Shown here one piece after another: positions 49,991 to 57,503 of a stretch of DNA of 64,000 nucleotides (position 1 is its first letter; each line of letters opens with the position of its first letter). Position numbers and translations under genes: made by a program. Under the pieces are notes generated by a model. The model saw only the letters and a program-made list of their open reading frames with translations, did no database searches and was not told the origin of the DNA. The DNA is from JAYREN01 sp963663375 (GTDB taxonomy: Bacteria > Acidobacteriota > Holophagae > Holophagales > Holophagaceae): NCBI GenBank assembly GCA_963663375.1, contig OY760195.1:1364001-1428000 (forward strand). The letters are read 5' to 3'.

Positions 49991-50734
49991 TTAGGCAGCA
50001 ACCCGTCGCCCCCGGATCAGGATCTGGCGCATCGGGAGCTTTCCAGGCAAGCGCTTCCCCGAGTTCGAGGCACTCGGGAGCGCGCGGGGTTCGACACGTA
50101 GACGTCCGCTCCGGGGAGGGCCCAGACTCGCATAGGTCGTCCTGCGAACCCGCCGAGCCACCGCCTTTGCGACCTCGGGAACCACAGGATGGCCCATCCT
50201 CGCCACGAACCCCAGATAGGTCAGGAGTAGGAGGAACAGGTGGAAGACCTGCCTGGGCTCTTCCTTCCAGGAGAGCCCCATGGCCGCCGCAAACCTCGGA
50301 AGCAGGTCCTCCTCCTTGAAACCGGCCCCCGGAAGCGCATTCAGCCACTCCCGAAGGTCTTGCAGCGCTGAATCGTTCCACCGGTCGTAGCCCCGCCTCC
50401 GGTGGCGCAAGCACGCGGCCCCCCAGTCCTCCAGAGCCTCGGCAGCTCCGGGGATCTCCGGCGTCTCGGAGCCTCCGGACACCGGTCCGACCCCACCCTG
50501 GCATCCCCCCTCAGGAGGGTCCAAGGGGCCGTGATTCATCCCCATCACAGGTTCTATTTTTTGCGCGTTATCTAATTCTTTAGACGAATTTTCCAACCCT
50601 GCTTCCTGGCATACCGCCTTGCCTGCTTCCTTACCCAAATCCTTACCTAGTTTCTTACTTCCTTCCTTGCCGCTTTCCTTACCAGCCACGCGGGTCTCAC
50701 GCGGTTCTGTGGGATTGGCGACGCCCTTTCTCAT
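49991..50734 (-). CDS. hypothetical protein with Lys/Gly-rich repeats
   Basis: A 247-residue protein starting at ATG 50734 behind GGAGG. The N-terminal third is low-complexity with a heptad-like GKE/KKLG pattern (AGKESGKEGSKKLGKDLGKE). After a Gly/Pro linker comes a helical domain (RWNDSALQDLREWLNALPG, FKEEDLLPRFAAAMGLSWKE, VFHLFLLLLTYLGFVARMGH) and a basic tail. I do not recognise it. Composition and island position suggest an element-specific gene. It overlaps the next upstream gene by 38 bp. Confidence 0.6.
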   Translation of the reverse strand: MRKGVANPTEPRETRVAGKESGKEGSKKLGKDLGKEAGKAVCQEAGLENSSKELDNAQKIEPVMGMNHGPLDPPEGGCQGGVGPVSGGSETPEIPGAAEALEDWGAACLRHRRRGYDRWNDSALQDLREWLNALPGAGFKEEDLLPRFAAAMGLSWKEEPRQVFHLFLLLLTYLGFVARMGHPVVPEVAKAVARRVRRTTYASLGPPRSGRLRVEPRALPSASNSGKRLPGKLPMRQILIRGRRVAA

Positions 50735-50912
50735 AGGGATTCCTCCAGACATGCCAAGCCCACCGGGGTTCAACCGGATCTGAACACTTCAACCTGGCGA
50801 TTACCATAGTAATGACTTCAAACATATTTTCAATAGCTAAATCGCCTTTTTCCTCTAGCCATTTTTTCAGTTCGTGCGAAACATTTTGCCCGGTACTGAT
50901 TTTCTTTTTCAT
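50697..50912 (-). CDS. small hypothetical protein
   Basis: A 71-residue frame starting MKKKISTGQNVSHELKKWLE, with a predicted helical middle (LAIENMFEVITMVIARLK) and a basic end (YEKGRRQSHRTA). The ribosome site is weak. Its end overlaps the start of the following gene by 38 bp in another frame, a pattern of coupled small genes in mobile elements. Function unknown. Confidence 0.45.
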   Translation of the reverse strand: MKKKISTGQNVSHELKKWLEEKGDLAIENMFEVITMVIARLKCSDPVEPRWAWHVWRNPYEKGRRQSHRTA

Positions 50913-51315
50913 CGTCCCATTTTCACATCCACCCCGCCCATTCCCCGATCCAAGCATGGGTCTGCCCCCTCAGGCCTTGCGCCCATGCTGAAACGCACGA
51001 ATACAGGAGTCCACCCCTGGTGTCCAAGGTCAAACGGCTTACTTTGGGAGGCAGGTGTGTGTCCCGAGGAGCCAACGAATGAACTGCCCCCGGCAACGTA
51101 GCGAAATGTTTCGTACGCCATCCATAACAATGGCGTTCTACAGATTAAAATCTGCCACTAAAAATCGCCTCACCGAATTCGAAATTCGGCCTCACAGTCG
51201 AAACCAAGAACAAATCGACCATCTCGACCAATGCCGATTTCAAGTCTTTTCATGTAATGACTTGTGAAGTCTCGCAGAACCTCGCCGAGCCTCACTGTGA
51301 AGTTTTACCGGTCCA
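50913..51315. other. AT-richer non-coding right end of the island
   Basis: No convincing gene. The segment has several short inverted repeats, including a perfect 7-bp pair CCGAATT/AATTCGG (51173-51179 and 51183-51189) and CAGAT/ATCTG nearby. Such repeats close to an attachment site can be recombinase arm sites, but nothing here proves it. Confidence 0.4.
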
Positions 51316-51359
51316 CTTTCACGGCGGTAACAGGGGTTCAATTCCCCTTAGCCCTACCA
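51316..51359 (+). repeat. attR: duplicate of tRNA-Glu 3' end
   Basis: All 44 bases match the tRNA-Glu 3' end at 46624-46667. The 5' part of a tRNA is absent, so this is not a second tRNA gene. It marks the right boundary of the island. Confidence 0.9.
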
Positions 51360-51363
51360 GCCA

Positions 51364-51391
51364 AACACCCTTGAGCGATCAAGGGTGTTTT
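51364..51391 (+). terminator. terminator beyond attR, probably the original tRNA terminator
   Basis: AACACCCTTGA pairs perfectly with TCAAGGGTGTT over a GCGA loop and ends in TTTT. Without the island it would sit directly after the tRNA-Glu CCA end. Confidence 0.85.
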
Positions 51392-51417
51392 CGTGTACCA
51401 GCAGAATTTCGAACCCG

Positions 51418-51876
51418 TCAGGGATGCTCATCGGCAGCACCATTCAGAGCGTCCCGGCAATCACACACCTCGACCCTCAATCGGTCCAAGTTCTGTTCGT
51501 TGGCGGCTTCAAGGAACGCCCGCGCCTGCTCGGCGAAGGCATGGTTCTCGAAGACCCCGACCCAGGTGACAAGCGTTCCACTGAGAGTGGCTTCCAGGGC
51601 GATGGAAAGTTCGAAGTGCGGGAGGTTCACATGCTTGATCCGAACCAGAACCTTGGGGACGATCTCCAGGAATTCGAATTGGTTGGAGTAGTCCGTGCCA
51701 TCGGGACCATGCATGGTGAAAAGCCACGCCCCTCCCGGCCGGAACTCGAAGGTGTGAAACGTATTGGTGAACCCCTCCGGACCCCACCACCGGGCCAAGC
51801 GCTCGGGCATTCGGATGGCCTCAAAGACGACTTGGGGGGTAGCGGGCAGCTCTCGGGTCGTCCGAAACATCGACAT
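51418..51876 (-). CDS. SRPBCC (AHSA1-type) protein
   Basis: A 152-residue START-like domain protein. It shows RTTRELPATPQVVFEAI at the start, ARWWGPEGFTNTFHTFEFRPGG, and DYSNQFEFLEIVPKVLVRIKH, the usual layout of activator-of-Hsp90-ATPase homologue-1-like proteins in bacteria. These bind hydrophobic ligands or act as co-factors; the ligand is unknown. It is second in a two-gene operon with another SRPBCC protein, 55 bp downstream of it. Confidence 0.88.
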   Translation of the reverse strand: MSMFRTTRELPATPQVVFEAIRMPERLARWWGPEGFTNTFHTFEFRPGGAWLFTMHGPDGTDYSNQFEFLEIVPKVLVRIKHVNLPHFELSIALEATLSGTLVTWVGVFENHAFAEQARAFLEAANEQNLDRLRVEVCDCRDALNGAADEHP

Positions 51877-51931
51877 GATTCACTCCAGGGAGAACCGGCA
51901 CGGCTCGCAGGGGCGAGGAACGCCCTTCCTC

Positions 51932-52393
51932 TCACCCCTCGGGCGGTGCCCCGGGAATGTCCGCCTCCACCAGCTGGGCCAGCAGCAGGAGTGACTCCTG
52001 CCATCCCAGATAGCAGGCCTCGGCGGGGATCACTTCCGGAATACCTTCCTGGACGATGCGCACTTCGGTCCCGCAGGACACCGCCCGAAATTCGATCAGC
52101 GTCTGCATCTCCCCAGACAGGTTGGGATCGTCGAACTGGTCCGAATACCGGATGCGCACGTTGGGCACAAGCTCCAGATAGGTTCCCCCAAAGGCATGGC
52201 TCTCGCCCGTTCCGAAATTCGAGAAGGACATTCGGTAGGTTCCACCGACCCGTGCTTCCAGGTGATGCACGTGCCCCGTGAATCCGTGAGGAGGCAGCCA
52301 CTTCGCCAGGGCGTCGGCATCCAGGAAGGCCCGGTAGAGGCGGTCCGGCGAAGCGCGGAGGACACGGTGCAGGGTCACAGTGTGTGTTGCCAT
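51932..52393 (-). CDS. SRPBCC (AHSA1-type) protein
   Basis: A 153-residue START-like protein (THTVTLHRVLRASPDRLYRA, LAKWLPPHGFTGHVHHLEA, GGTYLELVPNVRIRYSDQF). ATG 52393 is chosen because GGAGG lies six bases upstream; a longer frame to 52504 has no ribosome site. It is paralogous to the following gene, and the two may form a heterodimer or act on related ligands. Confidence 0.88.
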   Translation of the reverse strand: MATHTVTLHRVLRASPDRLYRAFLDADALAKWLPPHGFTGHVHHLEARVGGTYRMSFSNFGTGESHAFGGTYLELVPNVRIRYSDQFDDPNLSGEMQTLIEFRAVSCGTEVRIVQEGIPEVIPAEACYLGWQESLLLLAQLVEADIPGAPPEG

Positions 52394-52506
52394 GAGGGTC
52401 CTCCAGGAGCCGGATGGGCCGGAATTTTCATTGGATGCATGAGGTGATAGGCGGTCACCGGAGTTTTCAGCCTGCGCCCAAGCGCCAGGGGGGCCTGTCT
52501 TCAAAA

Positions 52507-52543
52507 GGAATCATTCGGGTTGGCTGCCCGGCGAAATGATTCC
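52507..52543. promoter_or_regulatory. inverted repeat between divergent SRPBCC operon and histidine kinase
   Basis: GGAATCATT (52507-52515) and AATGATTCC (52535-52543) are perfect inverted copies 19 bp apart in the 200-bp divergent region. They could be an operator for either transcript. No regulator is assigned. Confidence 0.35.
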
Positions 52544-52593
52544 ACTATGGGGGTACCAATTCACCCAGCCGACCGTTCCCCCAAGGGCCGTTC

Positions 52594-55080
52594 ATGTCCA
52601 TGCACCGCAGTCCGAGGCTCAACGCGCTCAATCTCTCGGTGCTTGTCGCGGTGCTCCTGGCCCTGGTCTTCCAGGGGTGGATGCTGCGGGAGGGGCATCG
52701 GCGGTCCCTGGCCTTGATTGCCACCCGGGCGGCAAACCGGGCCCAAGCGACGGGACACCAGGTGGAAGCCATCTTCGCGACCACGGACCTGGTGCTCAAG
52801 CACGTGCGGGATCAGGTGGATCCCGGGGAGCTGGCGGAGGGAACCGGGGGCCTTTCCGATGCGCGGAAGACAGCCCTCACTGCCCTGCTTCGCCGGGAAC
52901 TGGAGCGGGTGTCCCAGGTGCGGGTTATCAGTCTCATTGGAGCGGACGGGCGGTTCCTGGCCTCCACCGGGGAAGTGGATGCACGGCGATCCCTGGTGGA
53001 CCGCCGCTATTTTCAGGAGCAGCGGGAGGCGAAAACGGATCGCCTGATCGTTTCAGAACCGCTCCAAGGTCGAGTCAGCGGGACCTGGGGGGTGGTTGCG
53101 AGTCGACGAATCACCGATGGTGGTGGGCGGTTTGCGGGACTGGTGTTGGCCGACCTGGATTCCCAATCCCTCGCCTCTTCATTGGTAGCGGTGGATCAGG
53201 ATCGATGGGTTCTGGCCCTGTACGACCAGGAGCGGCGCCTCGCGGCCCGCGCCCCTCTGGAGGACCTGGTCATCGGCGCCCGCACGGAGGACCCCCGTCT
53301 GAATGAGGGGATATCCGGTGCGCGGACCTTCGTGGGCAAGGGCCTCGGCGAGGATGCACCTTACGTGTGGGCACGCCATGACCTGAACGGGTTGCCCTTC
53401 TTCACGGTGGCGGGGTTCTCCAAGGATGAGGCACTGGCGACCTGGCGCAGGGATCTCCTGGTCAATGGGTTGGTCTACTGCGTGCTGCTCCTGGGGGCCA
53501 TGGCAATCACCGCCCTGCAGTTCCGCGTGGGACGGACCACACGGTCGATCCTCGAACTCAACGAGCGCCTCTCCAACAGCGAGGACTATTTCCGGGCCCT
53601 CTTCGAATCCGTGCCCGACGCAGTGGCCGTGTTCTGCGGGGACGACCTGGTGGAGGCCAATCACTGGTACCTGGAATTGTTCCAGGTACCCCACGGCGTG
53701 CGCCCCTCGCCCTGGGCCCTGATGCCGCCCTGCCAGCCGGACGGAGTCAATTCTAGTGACAGGATGCGGCGCTTGGCCGAGGCCGCACGATCGGGCTCGG
53801 TTCAACGCTGTGCCTGGTTCGCCCAGCGCCTGGACGGCACCACCTTCGAGACCGAACTCACCCTCCGATTCTGCCGCCACCGCGACCGGGATCTCCTCAT
53901 CACCATTTACCGGGATCTCACCGAGATGCGCACCGTGGAGGAGGCACTCCACCAGGCCCGCAAACTGGACGCCCTGGGCCAACTGGCCGGAGGCGTGGCC
54001 CACGACTTCAATAACATGCTCTCGGCCATTCTCTCGGGTGCCGACCTGCTCTTGGACCAGATGCACGACGAGGGGCAGCGCAAGCTGGCGGCCACTATCC
54101 GGTCTGCGGCGGAGAAGGCGGCCCAGCTCACCAGTCAGCTGCTGGCCTTCGCGCGCAAGGGCAAGATCCTCTCCTCTCCCACGGACATGCACCGCACCAT
54201 CCGGGAAGTGGTGGACCTCCTGGAGCGCACCATCGACCGAAGGATCTCCGTGGAACTGCGCCTGGAGGCCCCGGAAGCCATCGTGATCGGCGACCCCGGG
54301 CAGCTCCAAAACGCCCTGCTGAACCTGGGAGTGAATGCCCGGGACGCCATGCCCGAGGGTGGCCGAATCACCATCGCGACGGCCCTGGTGACCCTGGAAG
54401 GAGAGGCCTGTCGGCAGGGTTCCTTCCAGGTGGAGCCCGGCCCCTACCTGCAAATCACCGTGGAGGACACGGGCTGCGGCATTGCCGAGGGTCACCTCCA
54501 CCGGATCTTCGACCCCTTCTTCACCACCAAAGAGGTGCACAAGGGCACCGGCCTGGGCCTGTCCTCCCTCTTCGGGACGATGGTGTCCCACCGGGGCGCG
54601 GTCACCGTCGAAAGCAGGCTGGGGGTCGGAACCCGGTTCCTCCTCCACTTGCCTCTGGTGGCGGGCACCGTGGTGGAGCCCCCCAGCACCAGCCCCGCGC
54701 CCTCAGGCACCGGGAAGGTGCTGGTCATCGACGACGAGGACCTGGTGCGGACCACCACGGCCCTGGCCCTGGAGTCTCTCGGGTACGAGGTCCGGGCCGA
54801 GGGGGACGCCCTGGCCGCCTTGGACTATTACCGGGAGCATGGCCGGGAGATCGACGTAGTCCTGGTGGATCTGGTGATGCCCCGCATGTCCGGCACCCAG
54901 ACCGCCGAGGCCCTGTGGGCCATCGACCCATCCGCAGCCATAGTCCTGGTCAGCGGCTTCTCCCGCCATGGGGAGGTGGAGGCCCTCCTGGCCCGGGGGG
55001 CCCGAGGCTTCCTGCAGAAGCCCCTGGTTCGCAGGGAACTGGGGGAGCTCCTGGCGCGGATCGTAGCAAAACACCCTTGA
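52594..55080 (+). CDS. hybrid sensor histidine kinase with receiver domain
   Basis: Membrane sensor of 828 residues. It has one helix (ALNLSVLVAVLLALVFQGWML), a periplasmic dCache/PDC-like sensor (about 45-285), a second helix (LLVNGLVYCVLLLGAMAITAL), and a PAS domain (about 325-450). The kinase core has the phosphorylated H470 in GGVAHDFNNMLSAI, N box, and DTGCGIAEGHLHRIFDPFFTTK/GTGLGLSS. A C-terminal receiver has D759 in VLVDLVMPRM. The GVAHDFNN motif marks the NtrB-like HPK4 subclass. No separate response regulator is adjacent, so output may pass to a distant partner. Confidence 0.94.
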   Translation: MSMHRSPRLNALNLSVLVAVLLALVFQGWMLREGHRRSLALIATRAANRAQATGHQVEAIFATTDLVLKHVRDQVDPGELAEGTGGLSDARKTALTALLRRELERVSQVRVISLIGADGRFLASTGEVDARRSLVDRRYFQEQREAKTDRLIVSEPLQGRVSGTWGVVASRRITDGGGRFAGLVLADLDSQSLASSLVAVDQDRWVLALYDQERRLAARAPLEDLVIGARTEDPRLNEGISGARTFVGKGLGEDAPYVWARHDLNGLPFFTVAGFSKDEALATWRRDLLVNGLVYCVLLLGAMAITALQFRVGRTTRSILELNERLSNSEDYFRALFESVPDAVAVFCGDDLVEANHWYLELFQVPHGVRPSPWALMPPCQPDGVNSSDRMRRLAEAARSGSVQRCAWFAQRLDGTTFETELTLRFCRHRDRDLLITIYRDLTEMRTVEEALHQARKLDALGQLAGGVAHDFNNMLSAILSGADLLLDQMHDEGQRKLAATIRSAAEKAAQLTSQLLAFARKGKILSSPTDMHRTIREVVDLLERTIDRRISVELRLEAPEAIVIGDPGQLQNALLNLGVNARDAMPEGGRITIATALVTLEGEACRQGSFQVEPGPYLQITVEDTGCGIAEGHLHRIFDPFFTTKEVHKGTGLGLSSLFGTMVSHRGAVTVESRLGVGTRFLLHLPLVAGTVVEPPSTSPAPSGTGKVLVIDDEDLVRTTTALALESLGYEVRAEGDALAALDYYREHGREIDVVLVDLVMPRMSGTQTAEALWAIDPSAAIVLVSGFSRHGEVEALLARGARGFLQKPLVRRELGELLARIVAKHP

Positions 55081-55206
55081 GCCATAGCGCTTGCTTTGTA
55101 TATAAACGGCGCCATAAAGAATTCTCCGGATTTCCGGGCATATCCGGGAGCCTATAGTATTCTTCTTCTCAACCTTCAATTCGCAGCGCCTTCCCCGTGG
55201 GTTCCC

Positions 55207-57471
55207 ATGCAAACTCGAACCAAGTCGGTCCTCCTTCAGGTGCTCGTTACTGGCATGATGCTGGTTCTCGGTGCCTGCGGGGGCCAGGAAGAAGAGACCC
55301 CCGAAGCCCAAGGCGCGGTGAGCGTGGTCGTGAATCCCCCGGCGGTGGTGGTCTTCCCGGGAGATCCCCATCCCTTCACGGCGACGGTATCCGGAACCAC
55401 CGACACCACCTTGACCTGGACGGTGGACGGAGTGGTGGGCGGCAATTCGGCCACGGGCACCATTTCCGGCAGCGGGGCCACGATCACCTATAAGGCACCC
55501 ACGGCCCCGGGTAGCCACACCCTGGCGGCCACTAGCAAGACGGACTCCACCAAGCGCGCCACCGCCACAGTGACCGTCTCTGCAACACCCGTGGTGGCCG
55601 TTACGGTTTCGCCCACCGCCGCCACCCTGCTCACGGGCGCCACCCGCACCTTCGCCGCCACCGTGACCGGCTCCACCAACACCGCCGTCACCTGGGCCGT
55701 ACAGGAAGGAACCGCGGGCGGTGCGATCACTGGGAGCGGAGTCTATACGGCCCCCGCCTCCACCGGCACCTTCCACGTGATCGCCACCAGCGTGGCGGAC
55801 ACCAGCAAGCGCGCCACCGCCACCGTGACCGTCTCGGCCTCCCCCGCGGTTGGCGTTACCATTTCGCCCACCACCTCCACCCTGCTCACGGGTGCCACCC
55901 GCACCTTCGCTGCCACCGTAACCGGCTCCACCAACACCGCCGTCACCTGGGCCGTACAGGAAGGAACCGCGGGCGGTGCGATCACTGGGAGCGGAGTCTA
56001 TACGGCCCCCGCCTCCACCGGCACCTTCCACGTGATCGCCACCAGCGTGGCGGACACCAGTAAGCGCGCCACCGCCACCGTGAGCGTCACGGCCTCCCCC
56101 GTGGTGGCCGTGACCGTTTCGCCCACCTCTTCCACCCAGGTCACGGGTGCCGCCCGCACCTTCACCGCCACCGTGACCGGCTCAACCAACACCGCCGTCA
56201 CCTGGGCCGTGGATGGCATCGCCAATGGGAATAGCACGGTAGGAACCCTGACGGGCGCCGGCAGTGTCGTGACCTACACGGCGCCCTCGACCCCCGGCAG
56301 CCACACCCTCAGGGCCACCAGCGTTGCAGATACCACCAAATCGGCCACCGCCACCCTCAGCGTCACGAGTAGTTGCGCCACAGCCCCGACTTCCACTCTG
56401 GAGCAAAACGTCAAAAATTATGGCGCCAAGGGGGATGGCATCACCGATGACACTGATGCTATTCAGGCGGTCATCGATGCTGTAGCGGGCACCGGGGGTA
56501 CGGTGGTGATCCCCGATGGCACCTACATGATCAACGCCATCCGCAACGCCCCCGGGAGGGGCCTCATGCTCAGAAGCGACATGACCCTCCGCCTCGGGGC
56601 CGGGGCCGTGCTCAAGGCCATCCCCAACGACTCTGACTCTTACTCGATCCTGTTCATAACCCAGGCCAACCGCGTGAATATCCTGGGGGGCACCCTGGAA
56701 GGCGACCGCAACAAGCACGTGGGCACCAGTGGCGAATCGGGCATGGGCATCTATGTGGCCAGTTCCCAGAACATCGTCATCGAGGGGGTAACCACCAAGG
56801 AATGCTGGGGGGACGGCTTCTACATCGGCGGCAGCGCGGGATGCCAAAACGTGACCTTCTGCAACGTCACCGGGGACCACAACCGGCGCTCGGGGCTTTC
56901 GGCAGTCTCCGTCTCCGGCCTGATGATCAGGAACTCCACCTTCCGAAACAACCGCGGAACTCTGCCCGAGGCCGGCATCAATCTGGAACCTAATCTTAAT
57001 GAGACCGTGGCGAACACCCAGATCCTCGGCTGCACCCTCGCCAGCAACGGTGGTAACGGAATCCAGGTGGGCGTGGCCGCCTCCAACAAAGGATTGGCCT
57101 GGATCAAAAGCACGACGATGGACGGGAACACCATCACCAGCAACCGAACCAATGGCCTGAGCACCGATGGCGGCGGCGGCATCGAGATCTCCAACACCAG
57201 CGGCCACAAAGTGACCAACAACATCTTCCGCACCAATAACCACTGCGGCCTGCTGCTCCGGGACGAGGCGAGCAACACGATCGTGACCGGCAACACCCTC
57301 ACAGGCACCACGGGTACGCCCGGCGATGGCATCTTTGTGGACCGCACCATCACGGGGTTCCAGATCACCGGCAACACAGCTCAGAACAACGCCGGCCACG
57401 GGATCTACGTGATGAGTGGGGCCCAGGGCACCCAGAGCGGAAACACCCAATCCGGAAACGGGATTCCCTGA
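55207..57471 (+). CDS. lipoprotein with Ig-like repeats and a pectate-lyase-type beta-helix
   Basis: A 754-residue surface lipoprotein. The lipobox LVLGAC places the lipidated cysteine at residue 24. Four bacterial Ig-like domains follow (about 35-390), three being 85-residue repeats (VTVSPTAATLLTGATRTFAA, YTAPASTGTFHVIATSVADT). The C-terminal half (about 400-754) is a right-handed beta-helix opening with NVKNYGAKGDGITDDTDAIQ, the Pectate_lyase_3 signature. The long run of N/T/G-rich coils matches parallel beta-helix rungs. It probably binds or cleaves a polysaccharide at the cell surface. Activity is unproven. Confidence 0.88.
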   Translation: MQTRTKSVLLQVLVTGMMLVLGACGGQEEETPEAQGAVSVVVNPPAVVVFPGDPHPFTATVSGTTDTTLTWTVDGVVGGNSATGTISGSGATITYKAPTAPGSHTLAATSKTDSTKRATATVTVSATPVVAVTVSPTAATLLTGATRTFAATVTGSTNTAVTWAVQEGTAGGAITGSGVYTAPASTGTFHVIATSVADTSKRATATVTVSASPAVGVTISPTTSTLLTGATRTFAATVTGSTNTAVTWAVQEGTAGGAITGSGVYTAPASTGTFHVIATSVADTSKRATATVSVTASPVVAVTVSPTSSTQVTGAARTFTATVTGSTNTAVTWAVDGIANGNSTVGTLTGAGSVVTYTAPSTPGSHTLRATSVADTTKSATATLSVTSSCATAPTSTLEQNVKNYGAKGDGITDDTDAIQAVIDAVAGTGGTVVIPDGTYMINAIRNAPGRGLMLRSDMTLRLGAGAVLKAIPNDSDSYSILFITQANRVNILGGTLEGDRNKHVGTSGESGMGIYVASSQNIVIEGVTTKECWGDGFYIGGSAGCQNVTFCNVTGDHNRRSGLSAVSVSGLMIRNSTFRNNRGTLPEAGINLEPNLNETVANTQILGCTLASNGGNGIQVGVAASNKGLAWIKSTTMDGNTITSNRTNGLSTDGGGGIEISNTSGHKVTNNIFRTNNHCGLLLRDEASNTIVTGNTLTGTTGTPGDGIFVDRTITGFQITGNTAQNNAGHGIYVMSGAQGTQSGNTQSGNGIP
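55591..56355 (+). repeat. three 255-bp tandem repeats encoding Ig-like domains
   Basis: The same sequence recurs with a 255-bp period (for example the CCCACC...CTGCTCACGGG stretch at 55612, 55867 and 56122). Copies one and two are almost identical through the GGCTCCACCAACACCGCCGT block; the third differs in its second half. The near identity at synonymous sites points to recent duplication or gene conversion. Confidence 0.85.
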
Positions 57472-57503
57472 TCCCTGGGAGGGGTCCCGTTCCCGAGGCA
57501 CAC

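Larger units (their letters stand above)
46668..51359. mobile_element. 4.7-kb genomic island in tRNA-Glu, no integrase found
   Basis: The segment between the intact tRNA-Glu and the 44-bp duplicate of its 3' end is the classic footprint of site-specific integration at a tRNA. It holds a fused MBL/MocR frame, a TetR regulator, an NrtR-like NUDIX regulator, a truncated SPFH frame and two unknown genes, with AT-richer DNA at 50.5-51.3 kb. No tyrosine or serine recombinase, transposase, phage or conjugation gene is visible. It may be a decayed element or a satellite that borrows an integrase in trans. Confidence 0.78.

Noticed and set aside
51316..51359. A second tRNA-Glu gene
   Set aside because: Only the 3' 44 bases are present; there is no 5' acceptor strand, D arm or complete anticodon arm.
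55081..55206. Riboswitch upstream of the beta-helix lipoprotein
   Set aside because: There is a weak hairpin (CTCCGGAT with ATCCGGGAG), but no conserved riboswitch core could be matched.
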